Translations under genes and position numbers: made by a program
Shown: positions 25,029 through 33,415 of the stretch, piece by piece
Layout: the number at the start of each line of letters is the position of its first letter
How positions within the stretch are numbered: the first letter of the stretch is position 1
The notes under the pieces: generated by a model
The model's input: the letters and a program-made list of their open reading frames with translations, nothing else
What the model was told of the DNA's origin: nothing
Database searches by the model: none
NCBI RefSeq assembly: GCF_029688845.1
Contig: NZ_JARUKW010000009.1
Coordinates: 62,001 to 126,000 of the forward strand
Reading direction: 5' to 3'
Source: Natronococcus sp. A-GB1
GTDB taxonomy: Archaea; Halobacteriota; Halobacteria; Halobacteriales; Natrialbaceae
Length of the DNA stretch: 64,000 nucleotides

Positions 25029-25328
25029 GCTACAGACGAATGGTTCGTCAACTACCGGAGCCGGGACCACGCGCGGACGCCAATGCAGTGGGACGACTTG
25101 CCGGGAACCGGCTTCACCGACGGCGAACCCTGGCTCAAGGTGAACGAGAACCGTTCGAGAGTCAACGCCGAGGCCGCGCTCGCCGACGAGGACTCGAGCT
25201 GGCACTTCTACCACCGGCTGATCGAGCTGCGGGGCGCCGAGGACGTGCTGGTCTACGGCGAGTCGCCCGCGAATCCGACCGGTGCCGAGTTTCGACCCTA
25301 CGAGGCGAACGTCTACCGCCTCAAGTAG
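25029..25328 (+). pseudogene. C-terminal remnant of a GH13 alpha-glucosidase
   Basis: An open frame without start reads YRSRDHARTPMQWDDLPGTG and continues GFTDGEPWLKVNENRSRVNA, then HFYHRLIELRGAEDVL and a stop at 25326-25328. RDHARTPMQWD and the PWLKVN segment are hallmark C-terminal parts of oligo-1,6-glucosidase, alpha-glucosidase and trehalose synthase-type GH13 enzymes. All catalytic residues would lie in the missing N-terminal 350-400 residues. The homology begins right at an 18-base sequence that is repeated at 23459-23476, suggesting a recombination junction. It is a remnant of the sugar-utilisation locus that begins at 16246. Confidence 0.8.
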
Positions 25329-25389
25329 GGTTCGCTTCTTGCTTTCGCAGGGCCAACCGTTAGACGCGCGTTCGTGCTATCCCGAGTCG

Positions 25390-26343
25390 ATGGTTCAACT
25401 CGGATACACGCTCTCGAGCGAGGAACACGAGCCGAACGAGCTCGTTTCCATCGCACAGCGGGCCGAAACGGCCGGCTTCGACTTCCTCTCGATCTCGGAT
25501 CACTTCCACCCGTGGGTTCCGGCCCAGGGGGAGTCCCCGTTCGTCTGGTCGACGCTGGGCGGGATCGCGACCGCGACGGACGACATCGAGGTCGGCGTCG
25601 GCGTCACCTGTCCGACGACCCGGATTCACCCGCTCAACGTCGCCCACGCGGTCGCGACCGTCGACGAGATGTTCGGCGACCGCTTTACGTTCGGGGTCGG
25701 TACGGGCGAGAACCTGAACGAACACGTCACGGGCGAGCGCTGGCCCGAACACGACGTCCGCCTCGAGAAGCTCGACGAGGCGATGGACGTGATGGAGCAG
25801 CTCTGGACCGGTGAGACGACGAGCCACCACGGCGAACACTACACGGTCGAGAACGCCCGCCTGTACACCTGCCCCGACGAGCAGCCGACGACGATCGGGA
25901 GCGCGTTCGGGCCCCAGACCGCCCAGTGGGTCGCCGACAACACCGACGGGCTCTGGTGTTCAGGGCCGAAAGAAGAGCCAGTCGAGGCCTACGAGGACGC
26001 TGGCGGCGACGGACCGAAGTACACCCAGCTGCACGGCTGTTACGCCGACAGCGAGGAGGAGGCCGTCGAGACGGTCTACGAGTACTGGCCGAACGGCTCG
26101 GTTCCGGGCGAACTCGGCCAGGAGCTGCCGATGCCGGCTCACTTCGATCAGGCCGCCCAGATGGTCGAGAAGGAGGACATCGCCGAGTCGGGGACGACGA
26201 CCAGTCCGGACCCGCAGGACCACATCGACAGCATCGAGCAGGCGGTCGACGCCGGCTACGACCACGTCCACTACCACCAGGTCGGTCCGGACCAGGAGTC
26301 GGCGATCGAGCTCTACGAGGAAGAAGTGTTGCCGTCGTTCTGA
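25390..26343 (+). CDS. F420-dependent LLM-class oxidoreductase (G6PDH-family)
   Basis: 317 residues of the luciferase-like monooxygenase class. SISDHFHPWVPAQGESPFVW (about 37-56) with the HxHPW catalytic His, VTCPTTRIHPL, and FTFGVGTGENLNEHVTG are typical of F420-dependent glucose-6-phosphate dehydrogenase-like enzymes. The C-terminal HYHQVGPDQESAIELYEEEV closes the barrel. It would use coenzyme F420 for hydride transfer with an alcohol or sugar phosphate; the true substrate in haloarchaea is not established. ATG at 25390 matches the family start. Convergent with the flavoprotein at 26410. Confidence 0.92.
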   Translation: MVQLGYTLSSEEHEPNELVSIAQRAETAGFDFLSISDHFHPWVPAQGESPFVWSTLGGIATATDDIEVGVGVTCPTTRIHPLNVAHAVATVDEMFGDRFTFGVGTGENLNEHVTGERWPEHDVRLEKLDEAMDVMEQLWTGETTSHHGEHYTVENARLYTCPDEQPTTIGSAFGPQTAQWVADNTDGLWCSGPKEEPVEAYEDAGGDGPKYTQLHGCYADSEEEAVETVYEYWPNGSVPGELGQELPMPAHFDQAAQMVEKEDIAESGTTTSPDPQDHIDSIEQAVDAGYDHVHYHQVGPDQESAIELYEEEVLPSF

Positions 26344-26409
26344 AACGCTCGAGTCCACCGCCGACGTCCTATCGGTGCGAAAACCGCGTACCCAACTCGA
26401 GCCGGCGTC

Positions 26410-27912
26410 TCAGTACTTGCGCTCGTCGGGGGAGAGCTCGAGGGCGTCATAGAACTCCCGGTCGAGACGGTCGCGCTCGGAGCGCCAGCGTTCGAACGAC
26501 GAACGCTCCGCCGGATAGGCCTCGTACCGTCGTTCGTACTCGGAGACGTAGTCCCGCGTTCGCTTGAGGCCGAGGACCGCCTCGTACAGTTCGGTCCTGT
26601 CCACGCCGAGCTCGTCGAAGGTACCCTTGCGGGTCTCCGTCGCGAAGTTCCTGAGGACGCCAGCACCCACCAGCAGCTTGCTCTTGAGTCCGTCCACCTC
26701 GGTCGACGTGCCGACGATCTCCCGGAGCTCCTTCTCGGGAAGCAACGCGGTGACGGCTCGGAGGACGCTCACGTCGATGGAGCTCGCGGCGACGTTGTAC
26801 GCGTCCCACGAGGCGAGCTTCGCGGCCTCGCCGTGCTCGCGGTACAGCCAGCGGTTGTGCTCCCAGAGCCCGGCCTCGGAGACGTCGCCGTCTTCGACCG
26901 CGAGGGCGGCGGCGCGCCCGGCGGAGTAGCCGGAGTAGGCCGCCCCGCGGATCCCCTTGCCGGTGATCGGGTGGGTCGTCCCCGCCGCGCCGCCCGCGGT
27001 CAGGTAGCCGGGGGCGACCATCGAGTCCAGCGGGCGCCGGAGGGCGATCGCCGAGCCGAGTTTGTTCTTCCTATCGAACCGCTCGGCGACGCTCGCACCG
27101 CGGAACTCGGGCCGGCTCTCGACGTCGCGGCGCAGACGGTCGGCGAGCGGGATCGGCTCCTTGTTCATCTGGAACCCGAGGCCGACGTTGATCTGCGTCG
27201 GCGTGCGCGGGAAGTACCAGATGTAGCCCATCTCCTCGAGCGGCTTGCCGACGATCGCGTTGTGGTAGTCGACCGGCTCCTCGGTCTCGATGATCTCGCG
27301 GTAGGCCGACCCGAAGTGGGTGTAGTGGGGCATCTCGAACGTCGGCTCGGCGGGCGTGTCGAGCGCCTCGAAGTCGACCATGTCCTGCAGGATCGACTGT
27401 GCGCCCGCGGTGTCGATCAACACGTCACACTCGTAGGTGACCGGCTCGCCGGCACGGATCGCCTTGACGCCGGTGACGCGACCGTCCTGAACGACCTCGT
27501 TGACCACCGTGTCGTAGTGCTGTTCGACGCCGTGATCAGCGGCCTGCTCGAGCAGGCGCTGGCCGAACTCGTATCGGTCGATAACGTTGCTCCCGTTCTG
27601 GTAGGGCAACACCTTCCGCACGCCGAGGTCCTCGTCCCACCACTCGATCTGGTCGATGTTGTTGTCGATCAGGACCGATTCGTCGTTCGCAACCGCGTCC
27701 ATGTCGATCGGCCCCGGATAGTTGGTCGGATTTCGAGGACTCTTTATCGCGTCGCCACAGGCGATAAACCCGCCCTCTTCGCGGGGTTTTCGTTCCAGTT
27801 GGACGACGTCGACTCCCTCGGCTGCTGCTGTCGCCGCCGCAAAACAGCCCGCTATCCCACCCCCGACGACGATCACGTCGTGTTGGCTGTCCACCATTGG
27901 GTTACTGTTCAT
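26410..27912 (-). CDS. Geranylgeranyl-reductase family FAD-dependent oxidoreductase
   Basis: About 500 residues with an N-terminal dinucleotide-binding fold DVIVVGGGIAGCFAAATAA, an ERKPREEGG strand, CGDAIKSPRN, and the second FAD motif GAAGTTHPITGKGIRGAA, all typical of digeranylgeranylglycerophospholipid reductase-like enzymes that saturate isoprenoid chains of archaeal lipids. YFPRTPTQINVGLGFQ is the substrate-cavity strand seen in this family. The C-terminal 100 residues are helical and charged. Start alternatives are Met at 27912 or 27897. It is a candidate lipid or menaquinone side-chain reductase. Confidence 0.9.
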   Translation of the reverse strand: MNSNPMVDSQHDVIVVGGGIAGCFAAATAAAEGVDVVQLERKPREEGGFIACGDAIKSPRNPTNYPGPIDMDAVANDESVLIDNNIDQIEWWDEDLGVRKVLPYQNGSNVIDRYEFGQRLLEQAADHGVEQHYDTVVNEVVQDGRVTGVKAIRAGEPVTYECDVLIDTAGAQSILQDMVDFEALDTPAEPTFEMPHYTHFGSAYREIIETEEPVDYHNAIVGKPLEEMGYIWYFPRTPTQINVGLGFQMNKEPIPLADRLRRDVESRPEFRGASVAERFDRKNKLGSAIALRRPLDSMVAPGYLTAGGAAGTTHPITGKGIRGAAYSGYSAGRAAALAVEDGDVSEAGLWEHNRWLYREHGEAAKLASWDAYNVAASSIDVSVLRAVTALLPEKELREIVGTSTEVDGLKSKLLVGAGVLRNFATETRKGTFDELGVDRTELYEAVLGLKRTRDYVSEYERRYEAYPAERSSFERWRSERDRLDREFYDALELSPDERKY

Positions 27913-28087
27913 GCCTTGGGAAATACGGAACGTAACTCTTGCTCTTGCGGTGGTGGAGGGGACGAGTTGGCAGCCCACAGCGAGACCGCTCTGGCGGAGG
28001 GAGTAACCGCGACGGTCGGCGTCTCGAGTTTCCGACCCCCTTTCCGCAGCCCAATCCGTTTTACCACTCGCAGCGAAACCCTCGAGC

Positions 28088-29092
28088 ATGGAGTACACCA
28101 CGCTCGGCAACACGGGCACGACCGTCTCCCAGCTGTGTTTCGGCACCTGGCGGTTCGGTCGCTCGACGGGCGACCTCGAGAACGAGACGACCCGCGAGGA
28201 GGCCCACGAACTGCTCGACGCCTGCGTCGACCACGGGATCAACTTCATCGACACCGCCAACGTCTACGGCACCCCCGACGGCACCAGCGAGGAGTGGATC
28301 GGCGAGTGGCTCGAGGGACAGGATCGCGAGGATCTGGTCATCGCCTCGAAGGTGTACTTCGAGTTCGACGGCTGGGGCGACCCCGGACCGAACGACTCGG
28401 GGCTCGGTCGCAAACACATCCGCGCCCAGATCGAGGGCACGCTCGAGCGACTCGGCACCGACTACCTCGACCTGTACTACATCCACCGCTGGGACGACGA
28501 GACCCCGATCGAGGAGACGATGTCCGTCCTCACCGACCTCGTCCGCGAGGGGAAGGTCAACCACCTCGGCGCGTCGACGATGGCCGCCTGGCAGCTCACG
28601 AAGGCGCTGTGGACCAGCGACGTCGAGGGACTCGAGCGCTTCGACGTCACCCAGCCGATGGTCAACGCCGCCCACTACGACGCCGTCGGCGACTACCTCG
28701 ACGTCTGTGCCGACCGGGAGCTCGCCGTCTGCCCGTACTCGCCGCTGGCCGGTGGGTTCCTGACGGGCAAGTACGAGCGCACCGACGACGGCGGCGTCGA
28801 GGCCCCCGACGGCTCGCGGGGCAGCCTGGACGACCTCTTCGAGGACCGCTACGCGACCGACCGGGCGTGGGACGTCCTCGAGGCTGTCGAGTCGGTCGCC
28901 GACGAGGTCGATGCCTCCCCCGCGCAGGTCTCGCTGCGCTGGCTCATGGACCAGGACCGCTTTACCTGCGTGCCGATCGTCGGCGCGCGCTCGCCCGACC
29001 AACTCGAGGAGAACGTCGGTGCCGTCGACGTCGAACTCAGCGGCGAGCAGCTCGAGCGGATCGACGCGGCGCGGACGGCCACTGAGAACTAA
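28088..29092 (+). CDS. Aldo/keto reductase
   Basis: 334 residues with the catalytic tetrad in order: Asp in NFIDTANVYG (about 58-67), Tyr in the same motif, Lys in VIASKVYF, and His in YIHRWDD. The NADPH-binding C-terminal part includes YSPLAGGFLTGKYER and the IVGARSPDQLEENVGA loop. Substrate is unknown; members reduce sugars, aldehydes or ketosteroids. It starts 175 bases from the divergent geranylgeranyl-reductase-like gene and is transcribed away from it. Confidence 0.93.
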   Translation: MEYTTLGNTGTTVSQLCFGTWRFGRSTGDLENETTREEAHELLDACVDHGINFIDTANVYGTPDGTSEEWIGEWLEGQDREDLVIASKVYFEFDGWGDPGPNDSGLGRKHIRAQIEGTLERLGTDYLDLYYIHRWDDETPIEETMSVLTDLVREGKVNHLGASTMAAWQLTKALWTSDVEGLERFDVTQPMVNAAHYDAVGDYLDVCADRELAVCPYSPLAGGFLTGKYERTDDGGVEAPDGSRGSLDDLFEDRYATDRAWDVLEAVESVADEVDASPAQVSLRWLMDQDRFTCVPIVGARSPDQLEENVGAVDVELSGEQLERIDAARTATEN

Positions 29093-29150
29093 CCACCTCG
29101 AATGAACTTGCGGACCTTCGCGTTGCATCCGTCGAGACAGGTGCGAGCGT

Positions 29151-29801
29151 TCAAACGAAGCGAAAGACGCTCGCGAGCAACACGACGAGGAGCAGGACGG
29201 GGACGACCCTGAGCGCAACGTCTCGAAGCGGGAGCAGCCGCGCCTTGTTCGACCAGTTAACGAACGAGCTCCCGATCTGAACGGGGCTCAGGATATCGCG
29301 CCGCCGAAGGGGTTGAGACGCCGCGACCGTATCCTGGAGCCACTCGTAAAACGGCCGTAGATCGGGGTGATCGATGCTCGGTCGCGTCAGCTCGACGTTG
29401 AGCTCGATATTGTACTCGAAGGCGACCTGGGTGATGTTCCCGGAGCCGACGATACACGTCGGGTTCGGCCCGTTGCGCAGGTAGAGCTTCGCGTGAAGTC
29501 CCTTCGGCTGTTTGTACAGCTGTACCTGATCGTGCTCGTCGAGCGACCAGAGGTCGTGAGCGATCCGGGCCGAGAACTGGTCCGACGCGGGACCGACGAT
29601 CGCGACCAGCTCGTTGTTCCTGGAGCGCTCGAGAAACGAAACGATGTCGTCGCGAATCGAGAGATATCCCTGATAGGTGAAGTAGCCGCTGACCAGATAG
29701 ATCGTACCGTCGCCAGTAAACAGCTCGGAGAGAGCGTTCTGAAACCGTCGGTCGGAGGAATCGGTCGCCAGAACGCCGACGCTCGGTTCGACTTCGATCA
29801 T
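29151..29801 (-). CDS. Phospholipase-D-like protein with C-terminal membrane anchor
   Basis: 216 residues. One HKD-type motif is present, GLHAKLYLRNGPNPTCIVGS followed by GNIT (about 100-125), which is the active-site signature of phospholipase D/nuclease superfamily proteins. The N-terminal part (GTIYLVSGYFTYQGYLSIRD) matches the first beta-alpha unit of that fold. Only one HKD copy is present, so the enzyme would act as a dimer. A hydrophobic C-terminal stretch (about 196-213, VPVLLLVVLLASVF) anchors it in the membrane. It follows the EEP phosphodiesterase gene on the same strand with a 69-base gap. Role unknown; nuclease or lipid phosphodiesterase. Confidence 0.8.
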   Translation of the reverse strand: MIEVEPSVGVLATDSSDRRFQNALSELFTGDGTIYLVSGYFTYQGYLSIRDDIVSFLERSRNNELVAIVGPASDQFSARIAHDLWSLDEHDQVQLYKQPKGLHAKLYLRNGPNPTCIVGSGNITQVAFEYNIELNVELTRPSIDHPDLRPFYEWLQDTVAASQPLRRRDILSPVQIGSSFVNWSNKARLLPLRDVALRVVPVLLLVVLLASVFRFV

Positions 29802-29870
29802 ATCACTAGGAACATTTCCGCTACTGCTACTATTGAAGGATCGGTATCGTTTCAGCTTCCAGGGAGGCGG

Positions 29871-30647
29871 TTAGCCGGTCGTCTCGAGGACGATCGGTCG
29901 GTGATCGGACAGCTGTACATCGAGGACGTCACACCGCTCGACGTCGATCGACGATGAACAGCAGAACAGATCGAGGCTGCGCGAGTCAACGAACAGGTCG
30001 TCGAGCGGCCGCGGCGGAACGGTTTCGCCGGGAACGCGAAGCTCGAGTCCGGTCCGATCGGTGAAGTCGGCCAGCGCACCGTTCTCTGCGAAGGTGTTGA
30101 AATCACCGGTGACGACGACGTCCCGGTCGTCGGCTCGTCGCGCGATTAGCTCCGAGAGCTGGTCGAGCTGGCGGGCTCTGCTTCGCGCGCCGAGCGAGAG
30201 GTGCACCGCGAACAGCACAGTTTCGCCGAGGTCGACCTCGATGACGAGCCGTTTGCGACCGGCGGCGAGGTAGTGCGTCGTCACCGCCGAATCGAACCGC
30301 GAGAGGACCGCGTTGCCGAGGTGACTGTAGAACGGCAGCGACTCCACGATCGTTCCATCGCCGTACTTGTTCGCAGCGGCGCCCTCGTAGGAGAGATTTC
30401 GATCGCGAAGCGACTCGACGAGCGTCCGAAGCTGGCTGTCGGTGGCCGTCCGGTGAGAGCCCCGGTCGACCTCGAGCAGCGAAACCACGTCGGGTCGCTC
30501 GCGGTCAATGATCGACGCGAGCTGCTCGAGCTTTCGGCGTTCGATCTCCGTATCACCGAGCAGCGAGGGTATCGGCGGCGGGACGTACCCCCCGAGGATG
30601 TTCTGATATCCAAGCAGGTAGCCGGCGTTACAAGTGAGGATCTTCAT
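29871..30647 (-). CDS. Endonuclease/exonuclease/phosphatase (EEP) family protein
   Basis: 258 residues. Recognisable EEP elements are the first strand MKILTCNAGY with catalytic Asn, VVSLLEVDRGSHR (catalytic Glu near residue 60), LFAVHLSLGARSRARQL, VVVTGDFNTFAENG (DxN motif) and the C-terminal SDHRP with the catalytic His. The family includes DNases, inositol phosphatases and sphingomyelinases. Start at 30647 gives the correct first strand; a longer frame upstream would add 14 unsupported residues. It is upstream of the PLD-like gene and may be coexpressed. Confidence 0.88.
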   Translation of the reverse strand: MKILTCNAGYLLGYQNILGGYVPPPIPSLLGDTEIERRKLEQLASIIDRERPDVVSLLEVDRGSHRTATDSQLRTLVESLRDRNLSYEGAAANKYGDGTIVESLPFYSHLGNAVLSRFDSAVTTHYLAAGRKRLVIEVDLGETVLFAVHLSLGARSRARQLDQLSELIARRADDRDVVVTGDFNTFAENGALADFTDRTGLELRVPGETVPPRPLDDLFVDSRSLDLFCCSSSIDVERCDVLDVQLSDHRPIVLETTG

Positions 30648-30762
30648 GCGAGACGAACTGGCCGAGAGCCAGGTATCGCGCATTAGCACTGGATCGATAT
30701 GAGCGTTTCACCGCTTGCCGCCCGGCGTGAACCGTCCCGAGGAGACAGTGACACTGCGCGGC

Positions 30763-31407
30763 TCAGTTGGCGTCCTCGGCCATCGTGATGATCTCGTCGG
30801 CGTCGAGCGGATCCTCGACTTCCTCGTCGTCGACGAACACCGTCGGGGTACGGTCGACGCCCCGGTCGTCGGCATCCTCCCACCCGGCGGCCAGCGTCGG
30901 GTAGTAGCTGTTCTCCTCGAGGGCGTCTTCGACGACCGAGGGGTCGACGTCGGTCTCCGCATCTGCGATCTCGACCAGCTCCTCGTCGCTCGGCGTCCCC
31001 GCGTCCATCGCGAACCGCTTGTACTGGAAGAACTCCCCCGGATCGTCCTCGCTCCCGGACGCCGACTGGACCGCCCGCGCGGCGTTTGCCATCGGGATCG
31101 ACCGCTCCTCGTCGGCCGGCAGTGGGAAGTCGTGGTGACGGTAGGTCGCCCCGTCGTCCTCGAGGAGGCGAGCCTCGAGCTCGGGGAAGACGGCGGCTTG
31201 GAACTCCTGACAGCTCGGGCAGGCGAGGTCCTCGTAGACGTCGATCGAAACGGTCCCCGAGCCGACCGTCGGCGTCGGGAGCTGGTCGGGGTCGGAGTCG
31301 ACGCCGTCAAGTTCGTCGGGGAGCGACGCGCCGAACAGCGCCGTACAGCCGGCGAGCGCGACCGATCCGGTCACGGCGGTAGCAGTGAGAAACGAGCGGC
31401 GGTTCAT
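30763..31407 (-). CDS. DsbA-like thioredoxin-fold lipoprotein
   Basis: 214 residues. A Tat signal NRRSFLTATAVTGSVALAGC ends in a lipobox with the lipid-bearing Cys at about 21. The mature protein has a CPSC redox motif (DLACPSCQEF, about 60-69) and a cis-proline in DRTPTVFVDD near residue 188, the two elements of DsbA-type oxidoreductases. It would act outside the cell membrane in disulphide exchange of exported proteins. ATG at 31407 directly precedes the Tat motif. It is downstream of and separated by 58 bases from the haem-synthesis gene on the same strand, which fits a role in cytochrome maturation, an inference. Confidence 0.9.
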   Translation of the reverse strand: MNRRSFLTATAVTGSVALAGCTALFGASLPDELDGVDSDPDQLPTPTVGSGTVSIDVYEDLACPSCQEFQAAVFPELEARLLEDDGATYRHHDFPLPADEERSIPMANAARAVQSASGSEDDPGEFFQYKRFAMDAGTPSDEELVEIADAETDVDPSVVEDALEENSYYPTLAAGWEDADDRGVDRTPTVFVDDEEVEDPLDADEIITMAEDAN

Positions 31408-31465
31408 TCGGCCGAACGTAGGGAGTCGGGCCTGTTATCGGTGACGCTTCTCGCTCGAGCGATCC

Positions 31466-32905
31466 TCAGAACACCGGCGTCGTCAGCACGAGCGCGTCGA
31501 CGAGGATCGCGACCAGCACCGCGCCGAGGAACGCGTTCGAGGCGTGGAACGACCGGAACGCCGCGGCCTCGGTCTGCTCGAAGTGGAGGCCGACGGCGCT
31601 CCAGAGGAAGATCCCGCCGAAGACGAGGACCGTCGCCGCGTACAGCGCGCCCAGGTTGGCAATCCAGGCGAGCGCGACCGTCCCTGCGAGCGTCGCGGCG
31701 ATGTAGTAAACGATGTGTTTTCGGGTCTCGGTCTCGCCCCGAACGACGGGCATCATCGGGAACCCGCCGCGGGCGTAGTCGTCCTTGTACGCCAGCGCGA
31801 GGTTGTAGAAGTGCGCCGGCGTCCAGAGGAAGATGACGCCCGCCAGCGCGAGCCCCGGGAGGCCGATCTCGTTCGTGACCGCGGCCCAGCCGATCAGCGC
31901 CGGGAGCGCGCCCGCGGCGCCGCCGATCACCGTGTTCTGGACGGTGTTGGGTTTGAGCAACAGCGTGTAGACGACGCTGTAGAAGATGATCGCGGCGAGG
32001 CCGAGCGCGGCCGCGAGCGCGTTGATCGTCAGGAAGACCGTCAGCGAGGCCGCGGTCAGGAACAGCCCGAACAGCAGGGCGTTTCGAACCGGGATCAGGT
32101 CGGTCGCCAGCGGCCGATCGGCCGTGCGGGACATCCGCTGGTCGACGTCGCGCTCTAAGACGTGGTTGAACGTCCCCGAGGCGCCGATCGCGAGGACGCC
32201 GCCGCCGAGCGTGGCGACGATCGTGTAGCGGTCGAGCGCCGGGCCCGCGGCCAGGGCCATCCCCGCGGCGGCGACGAGACAGAGCAGCCACATCAGGCGG
32301 GGCTTCATCATCTTGAAGTAGGCGAAGGCGGTCAGCCGGGTGCGGGCGAGCCGGCTCGAGGGAAGCGTTCGGCCTCCCCCGGCCGTCGCGGACGGCTCGG
32401 GATCGATCGGCTCTGGCGTCTCGATGATATCGTCCTCACTGCCGGTGGCAAGCTCGAGGTCCCAGGCGAGCGCCAGGACGACGGTCGTAAAGATCACGAC
32501 GCCCAGCGTGAGGTGGAGGCCGGGAACGATCGCGGCGGGACCGAGCGTGGCGGTCGCGGCGCCGACGCCGACCTGCACGACGTAGAGGACGGCGCCGACG
32601 ACCAGGACGGCCATAACGCGGCTCGAGGCCGCACCGAGCATCGCAGTGACTACGGACGCGGCGACGAGCGCTCCGACGAGGACGGCGGCGAGGCGGTGGC
32701 CCCAGGCGATCGCCAGATCGGTCTGGCTCAGGGGATCGACAGGGGTGTGGCAGGCCGGCCACGTCGAACACGCCGTCGCCGCGTTCGTAATCGACGTCGT
32801 GGCACCGATGATCAACAGCAGGTAGACGCCGAGGGCGGTCGCTGCGAGCAGTGCGGAGAAACGACGACGCGTCCGAATCGGACGGGGAAACGGGTCGGTT
32901 GCCAC
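31466..32905 (-). CDS. ctaB: Haem A/haem O synthase fusion (CtaA-like half plus CtaB)
   Basis: 479 residues with two domains. Residues about 20-165 contain four membrane helices with LLLIIGATTSITNAATACST and GHRLAAVLVGAL, resembling one half of CtaA (haem A synthase). Residues about 190-479 form a UbiA-type prenyltransferase with eight or nine helices, the Asp-rich motif NHVLERDVDQRMSRTADRP and second motif YKDDYARGGFPMMPV, which farnesylate protohaem to haem O for terminal oxidases. An acidic linker (SEDDIIETPEPIDPEPSA) joins them. Fusion of these two activities is known in haloarchaea. It lies upstream of the DsbA-like lipoprotein. Confidence 0.9.
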   Translation of the reverse strand: MATDPFPRPIRTRRRFSALLAATALGVYLLLIIGATTSITNAATACSTWPACHTPVDPLSQTDLAIAWGHRLAAVLVGALVAASVVTAMLGAASSRVMAVLVVGAVLYVVQVGVGAATATLGPAAIVPGLHLTLGVVIFTTVVLALAWDLELATGSEDDIIETPEPIDPEPSATAGGGRTLPSSRLARTRLTAFAYFKMMKPRLMWLLCLVAAAGMALAAGPALDRYTIVATLGGGVLAIGASGTFNHVLERDVDQRMSRTADRPLATDLIPVRNALLFGLFLTAASLTVFLTINALAAALGLAAIIFYSVVYTLLLKPNTVQNTVIGGAAGALPALIGWAAVTNEIGLPGLALAGVIFLWTPAHFYNLALAYKDDYARGGFPMMPVVRGETETRKHIVYYIAATLAGTVALAWIANLGALYAATVLVFGGIFLWSAVGLHFEQTEAAAFRSFHASNAFLGAVLVAILVDALVLTTPVF

Positions 32906-33021
32906 GGCTATTCTCGTCTACACCGTTCGACTCCGCGTATTTAGGGTTCCCGCTTTTTTCGCCGGCGAACCCGCTTGCCCGGCTCCGTTCGGTCGCCGAC
33001 CGAACAACTCCGGTCTTCCGC

Positions 33022-33327
33022 TTACATTCCCATGTCAGCAGCGGCCTCCGGCACCGGGAGCTCGCAGGGCGAGACGCCGAGCAGCTCGCCGACGTGATCG
33101 AGCGCCATATCGAAGCCGTAGTAGCGCTCGAGCTCGTCGCCCGCCGCCGTCGGGCGCACCTTCAGCATGGCGTACCCCTCGAGGTTCTGGGCGATCGCCG
33201 CCGTCGAACCGGCTCGGGCTCCCTCGCTGGCGTCGGTCGTCTCGAAGGAGAGGCGTCGCTCGCCGTCGACCACCTCGTAGCTTGCTCTGATCCCGTTCGC
33301 CTCGGCGGTTTGATCGTCGTCGGTCAT
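33022..33327 (-). CDS. Uncharacterised conserved-looking protein of 101 residues
   Basis: An acidic 101-residue protein starting MTDDDQTAEANGIRASYEVV. A central strand-helix stretch ERRLSFETTDASEGARAGS, then YAMLKVRPTAAGDELERYYG, then a C-terminal DHVGELLGVSPCELP look like a small alpha/beta protein family common in haloarchaea, but no domain could be named with confidence. It is divergent from the metallopeptidase-like gene and lies downstream of none; its ATG at 33327 is 88 bases from the GTG at 33416. Confidence 0.65.
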   Translation of the reverse strand: MTDDDQTAEANGIRASYEVVDGERRLSFETTDASEGARAGSTAAIAQNLEGYAMLKVRPTAAGDELERYYGFDMALDHVGELLGVSPCELPVPEAAADMGM

Positions 33328-33415
33328 ACCCCCATCTGTGGAGTCGATAACCGGGAAGCTGTCGGTTTCGTCGGCGACCGACACCCCTTTCGCCTCGCTC
33401 ACGAGAGGAGAGAGC

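Noticed and set aside
16246-25328. A mobile element carrying the sugar locus
   Set aside because: No transposase, integrase or terminal repeats were found around the transporter and amylase genes; only the 18-base repeat near the beta-helix gene suggests rearrangement.
26833-29085. A 750-codon plus-strand open frame across two genes
   Set aside because: It is antisense to the geranylgeranyl-reductase-like gene and out of frame with the aldo/keto reductase; both of those have full catalytic motifs.
33338-33415. GTG 33338 as start of the metallopeptidase-like gene
   Set aside because: It leaves 10 bases to the divergent start and adds non-conserved residues; GTG 33416 has a GAGGAG site directly upstream.
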